The notes beneath the pieces are model-generated. The model did not search any database and was not told the origin of the DNA. It saw nothing but the letters and a program-made list of their open reading frames with translations. A stretch of 64,000 nt of DNA from Wolfiporia cocos (lineage: Eukaryota > Basidiomycota > Agaricomycetes > Polyporales > Phaeolaceae). Of this stretch, positions 59,168 through 64,000 are shown one piece after another. The stretch covers positions 1,798,001 to 1,862,000 of the forward strand of contig JACCLO010000010.1 of NCBI GenBank assembly GCA_029448655.1, read 5' to 3'. Positions within the stretch are counted from its first letter, which is position 1. The number at the start of each line of letters is the position of its first letter. The translations under genes were made by a program, and so were the position numbers.

Positions 59168-62100
59168 ATGGCAGACTCACCTCCGGTGTATGAACCCCTG
59201 GACGAGGTGAGCTAGAGCTTGTACACGCAAATAGACATGATAACCCAGCGGAACGTTAGTCGAATCTTTCTGGCGAGGCTGGCGAGATCTACTTATTCCA
59301 ATGGCTCGCATCTACCGAGAAAGCGGTCAAACAGGCATCGTTGGTACGCCATCAAAGCTCATACACTATGTCAGCTTGACTAGGATGCAGGAGGATTTGA
59401 AAGTCTGTCAAGCGGACCTCGAATCGTCATTAATCAAAATCGTCAGTGCACCCGAGCCGTATCATGCGCCTGGCCGTCCAGTCAGGACTCTGGTCGCCCG
59501 GTGTCTCATTGCGTTGTATACTTGCGGCGAGACCAAGACACTTTTCGATACCTTGCAAGCGTTTCTTAAGATCTTGAATGAGCCCAAGGCGGGGTACAAG
59601 GATTCTAGTAAAGTGTTAGTGTTCGTTTGCGTTGCGCGTAATGTCGCTTACCGGCAACAAATATGGTGCTAGTGCGGCTATGTTTTGCATCGGGGAGCTC
59701 ATGGGGATATTTGGGAGTCAAGTACGCACGCATACTAATGCAAAGTATTGGCTGTTTCATGAGACTTATTTTCAGGTCATGTCACTGATGATTGAAATCA
59801 CGACAATAGCTCTCAAGCTATACAGAGCATCTTCAAATGTATGCCGATGATCACAGGATCATATTGTTGTCATCCTCTAATTGTCACTGCAGCCTGTTCT
59901 TCTGCGGTACCATGCACTACTCGCTCTCGAGAAATCGCTTTCGACTGCTAAGCGAGCCGTGACTGATGCTCTCATTAAGGACATCATCAAGCAGATGAAG
60001 AACGCGCTTAGTGACAAAGCGTTACCCGTACAGCGCGCAGCCTGTAATGTATGTAGCATGCAGTGTCATCGTTCAGCTAGTATTGACAAGGCATAGGTCC
60101 TTATTCTCATGTACCCTGCAGATGAAGGTACGAGACTTGTGGCAGATGTTGACGCAATAGTTGCTTTGTGCATGAAGAGCCTAGAAGGTGCTGACCAGCT
60201 TACACGCCGCTCGCTCGCCAAGTTGGTCGCACACATCTTGGCATCAACTCAGGTCGAACGCATGGTCCCAGTGGCAGACACAGCGAAGAAGACCAAGAAA
60301 GGCCAGAGTGCTAACGAGGACGAGGCAGACAGCCCGACTGGAGTCCACGTGCCAGTGGAGGAGGCAAAGCCCATCATGACGCCTCATGAAATGTTCAACC
60401 AACTCTCGACCCATTTCAACAAGCCGCAAGCGTCGCGGAAGACTCGTGTTGGAATCTTCGATTTCTACTTTTCGCTGCTGACACATTTGGGTACTCCATT
60501 TGTGGAAAGTCAATACGGGCTTATTGTCGGCCATCTCATGACTGAGATCGTGGCAAATCCCCGGAACTCTACTACTCGGTACGAAACGTTAGCAGTCCGT
60601 TCACTTGTAGAAACTCTGCTCCGCGACCTGGTTGGGGTACGTATGTTGGGAGAGCAGGCACAAATCATCGCTATCCAAGAGTTGTCAAATATGTACTTGA
60701 AGCGCTGGCCGGCGATGATGCCAGGCCAGACAGCTCCTAGCCCACTCTGTTTGGTCATTGCACTCAGGGAGGTAGCAGGCCTCCTGCAACAGTTGGGAAA
60801 CGCCCCTCCGCCCGTACAGGTATGGATTACATCATTTGATGCCTTCGCAATGCATGACACTATATCCTGTAGGATGCCCTGGTTGAGCCTCTGCAAACCC
60901 TCCTTGGACATCCCAACCACACCGTCAGAGTAAACACAGCATGGGCCTTGCGTTGCTTTTGTTATTCCACGCCACTACGATTACCCAAAGTCCTGCTGAG
61001 CGTTGTAGAGATGCTCCAACGCGATATCACCACACTGACTACACCCGCCGCCCCTTCTGATATCCATACTCGATCACTTGGTCACGCATACGGTCTTGCG
61101 GCCCTTCTGGCCGTTATTCCAGAACGGCCGCTGTACGTGTCCTACGACATCAGTGCAAAGGTATTCGACATGGCTGTGCAGCTACTCAAACGTGCCGGAG
61201 ATCATGAGGTAAAGATCGCCAGAACTGAAGTCGAGATTGCTTGGACGTCTATCGCATCCCTAATGACGCTTGGGCCAAACTTCGTGCGGGCGCACCTGCC
61301 GCAGTTGCTCGTCCTGTGGAGAAATGCACTTCCAAAGCCAACAACGAAGGATGCGCAGGCCGGCCGGGGTCCCTCCGAGTGGATGTTCCTCCTTCACTTG
61401 AGGGAGAGCGCTCTTGGCGCTGTGTACTGTTTCCTGAAGTATAACTCGCCCACTCTGGTCACTCCGGACGTCACTCGTAGAGTTGCTTCCTTCTTGAGCA
61501 ATTCGTTGCAGTTCGCAAATTCGTTCCAGACACGCCGTGTTGGAGAGACACCGGATCAAACCGCAGGAGAACCCAAGGAGCTCTCGCTAGAGGGGCGCGA
61601 GGCACTTCTGCGCTCGCGTATCTTCCAGTGCTTCTCGCTTCTCGGACATGCAGGTGTTACAGATTCAGTTCAGTCTGCCTTGCTCCAGTCTGCTATATCA
61701 CTCTTTGCCAGCCCGGAAGGTTATACAGGGTCTTCTGTACAAGCAGCCATTGCATCATCCGCGGGGTCGTTCACGTCGATCTGGCAAAGCGTAGACGGAT
61801 ACGCTTATGGAGTAACAGATATTGACATTGACGAGAGCAATAAACCGATACTGAATCGAGATAGTATTGAGAACACGATCGACGGGATGGTGAGATCTAC
61901 ATGTCCAAGCTGAAACTGCATATTGACAATCATTATGAGCAGGGGCAAAAACCGATTATCAGATCTTGCTCACACGATCCGCTCTTCCTGTGCCAACGCA
62001 TGACATCGGAAGGCATGAATTCTTGGCCAGAACCACCTCCACCCGCTACAGCTGCCGTTAATGCTGCCATCCAACTGTTCGCACAACTTCTACCCTTACA

Positions 62101-64000
62101 AGATCTCACCGTAGCAGTTCGTACCGTACAACAGCTCATAGAGGCAACATCCTCCCCCAAGCTAGAAAAGAATTCTGGTCGGAAGGCCGCAGTGTCCGTG
62201 AATTCCACCGTGGCAATTGTTCTCAGTCTTAGGCAAACCTCCACACCCCGCTCGCGGCAGGTCCTCGGTAATGGCCAAATAACCTCCCTTCTCTCCGGTT
62301 TTTTGAAGGTATGACCACGGAGCTCTATTTCGTTCAGCTTGGTATTTGTCTGAATCAAGACGCGTAGGATGTACTGGTCGACGGTGATTCCCTCCTTCGC
62401 AGGGCAAGCAGCGAAGCGATCGGTCGCCTCGCCAGTGTTGCCGGCACAAACTTCCTGACAAGTCAGGCCAAGACCCTTGTCGATCAGGTTGTCAATAATC
62501 GTGATCCTCATGGACGCGCTGGCTGTGCTTTAGCATTCGGCGAGATCCATGCCCACGTGGGTGGATTGGCGGCTGGGCCTTTGCTCAAGACTACCGTCCA
62601 TGTCTTGATGTCACTCATCAATGATCCACACCCGGTGGTCCATTTCTGGGCCCTCTCCGCTCTTGCGCGCGTTATCGATGCGGCTAGTCTGGCATACGCT
62701 CCCTTCGTGCCTAGCACATTGGGTTTACTCTTCAAGATCTACATGATGGACACGCACGAACCAGAAGGCGGTGCATTGAATCAGGTCAATATGAGCGGAG
62801 ACTTGCCAGCGTATCAAGTTATGTGTCAGAACATTGACGCGGTAATTACAGTCCTGGGGCCGGATATTCAAGATTCTACGCGATCTCGCACACTAGTTCT
62901 CGATCTTGTACGCCAATTTATCGACGAGGAAGACGATGGGATTTGTGTGGAGGCGATAAACTGCATGCAACATTTCCTGATGTTTGCTCCTGAATTCGTT
63001 CAAGTTCCCGAGCTTGTGTCACGATTCAGAGGATATCTATCATCGTCTCGAAGGCCTCTCAAGCTTGCTTCCATCAATGCACTTTACCAGCTTGTCCAGA
63101 AAGACGCATTTGTCATGTCAAGACTGGGAGGGGACCAGCTTGTAGAAGAGCTGTTCGCAATGTTGGATGATGATTCATCAGTAGACGGGGTTCGCAACGT
63201 GATCCTCAGCTGGCTGCAACAAACTGTCGTGCACAATCCATCTGCATGGATCGACTTATGTCAGCGTATCATGTCCCGGACGACCGCGTCGCAACAAGTG
63301 ACGGACGCTGCGGCCAAGCGGAGTGATCTGATGGACGACGAAGGTCAGTCCCTCAGCGTAGGTACCAGTCAGGATGCAATCGCCGGCGGAAACGCTCGAC
63401 AGACATCACGATGGCGTACACAACTATTCGCTTTGCAATGTCTACATACCATTTGTACGATCGTTGGACGGTCCGGCAGGAGAGAACACCTGGATATCGC
63501 CTTTGCGCGCTCTCAAGGTCTACTGGTACACGGCTTGCTTGTGTCTCGGGTACCTGATCTCATCAAGATCGCGTTTACCGCCTCGGCGGCGCACGTCACG
63601 GAGATACGCTTGGAAGGCCTCACGGTACTGCGAGATGTAATAGAGGTAGGCATTCATTGTGACCATGTGTAACGAATGCACTCATGGGACGTAGATATTT
63701 TCCAAAACCCCAGATCCAGACTACGAGGAATCACTACTATTAGAGCAGCACCAAGCCCCTATTACTGCCGCTTTGACTCCCGCGTTCTCAGCCGACTCGA
63801 CACCTGAGATCTTGGCTGCTGCTATCAGTGCATGCGCTGTCTTTGTGGGCTGTGGAGTTGTCAAGGATGTCCTAAGGATGGGCCGTATCTTGAAATTACT
63901 GACCTCCGCATTGGAACAATCAAAAGGTGTTGTCCCGAAAGAGCTGCATTGCGGTAAACGCGCGCTGATTGATCACTCACAGGCTCTGGGATGCTTTCGC
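59168..64000 (+). CDS. HEATR5 / Laa1-like HEAT-repeat protein, 5' part
   Basis: Exons are 59168-59206, 59260-59343, 59391-59614, 59673-59721, 59776-59838, 59893-60048, 60097-60819, 60873-61889, 61943-62308, 62368-63645, 63695-63926 and 63983 onward; about 1,415 codons are in the window and the gene continues past its end. HEATR5 proteins (yeast Laa1) bind the AP-1 clathrin adaptor and help its placement on trans-Golgi and endosomal membranes. Supporting blocks are APEPYHAPGRPVRTLVARCL, MFCIGELMGIFGSQ, PVLLRYHALLALEKSL, LGHAYGLAALLAVIPERPLYVSYD and FALGEIHAHVGGLAAGP-like LAFGEIHAHVGG, arranged through HEAT repeats without other domains. The N-terminus (MADSPPVYEPLDE) is acidic and short. The gene name is by family, not by a search. 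Confidence 0.88.

Overview
The window is nuclear DNA of a filamentous fungus, most likely a basidiomycete of the Agaricomycetes. Genes are split by many short introns (typically 45-70 nt), several exons are tiny, and the proteins read as fungal orthologues with Ser/Pro/Ala-rich disordered extensions. All calls come from reading the sequence; no similarity search or RNA evidence was available. Spliced genes are given by outer coordinates with exon limits in the text.

The window has two halves. Bases 1 to about 35,100 are gene-poor, with short broken reading frames and old repeats. Their backbone looks like a diverged tandem segmental duplication: blocks at 1.84-7.9, 10.4-11.6 and 12.3-13.6 kb recur in the same order and orientation at 15.2-20.8, 26.1-27.4 and 28.2-30.0 kb. 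A truncated further copy lies at 1-1.5 kb and ends in a fold-back palindrome. The repeat carries a three-finger zinc-finger gene that reads intact in copy B (502 codons) but is disabled in copies A and C. A second, unrelated-looking zinc-finger gene (338 codons) lies at 8.4-9.5 kb. A gene of unknown function with well-defined 3' exons lies at 23.5-25.0 kb. A fresh 692-bp non-autonomous hAT-type element, with perfect inverted ends and a perfect 8-bp target duplication, sits at 28,268-28,959. A doubtful gene lies at 33.7-35.1 kb.

From about 35.5 kb to the end is a compact housekeeping block of nine genes: choline-phosphate cytidylyltransferase (+), a Cid1-type terminal nucleotidyltransferase (-), PAN3 (-), TFIIE beta (+), LSM7 (-), importin beta-1 (+), a Lon protease with a peroxisomal C-terminus (+), the FIG4-type SAC-domain lipid phosphatase (-), and the 5' part of a HEATR5/Laa1-like HEAT-repeat protein (+) that runs off the window. 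PAN3/TFIIE beta, LSM7/importin and FIG4/HEATR5 are divergent pairs with short shared upstream regions.

Three of the genes within 38-47.4 kb act in mRNA 3'-end metabolism and decay: Cid1-type tailing, PAN3 deadenylation and the LSm1-7/LSm2-8 ring. Phosphatidylcholine synthesis (PCT), phosphoinositide turnover (FIG4) and clathrin-adaptor trafficking (HEATR5/Laa1) are the membrane-related functions. The most interesting points are a Tyr where Cid1 has its UTP-selecting His, two probable GC-AG introns, a 474-nt intron splitting the PAN3 CCCH finger, the datable hAT-type insertion, and the segmental duplication with its rearrangement junction.
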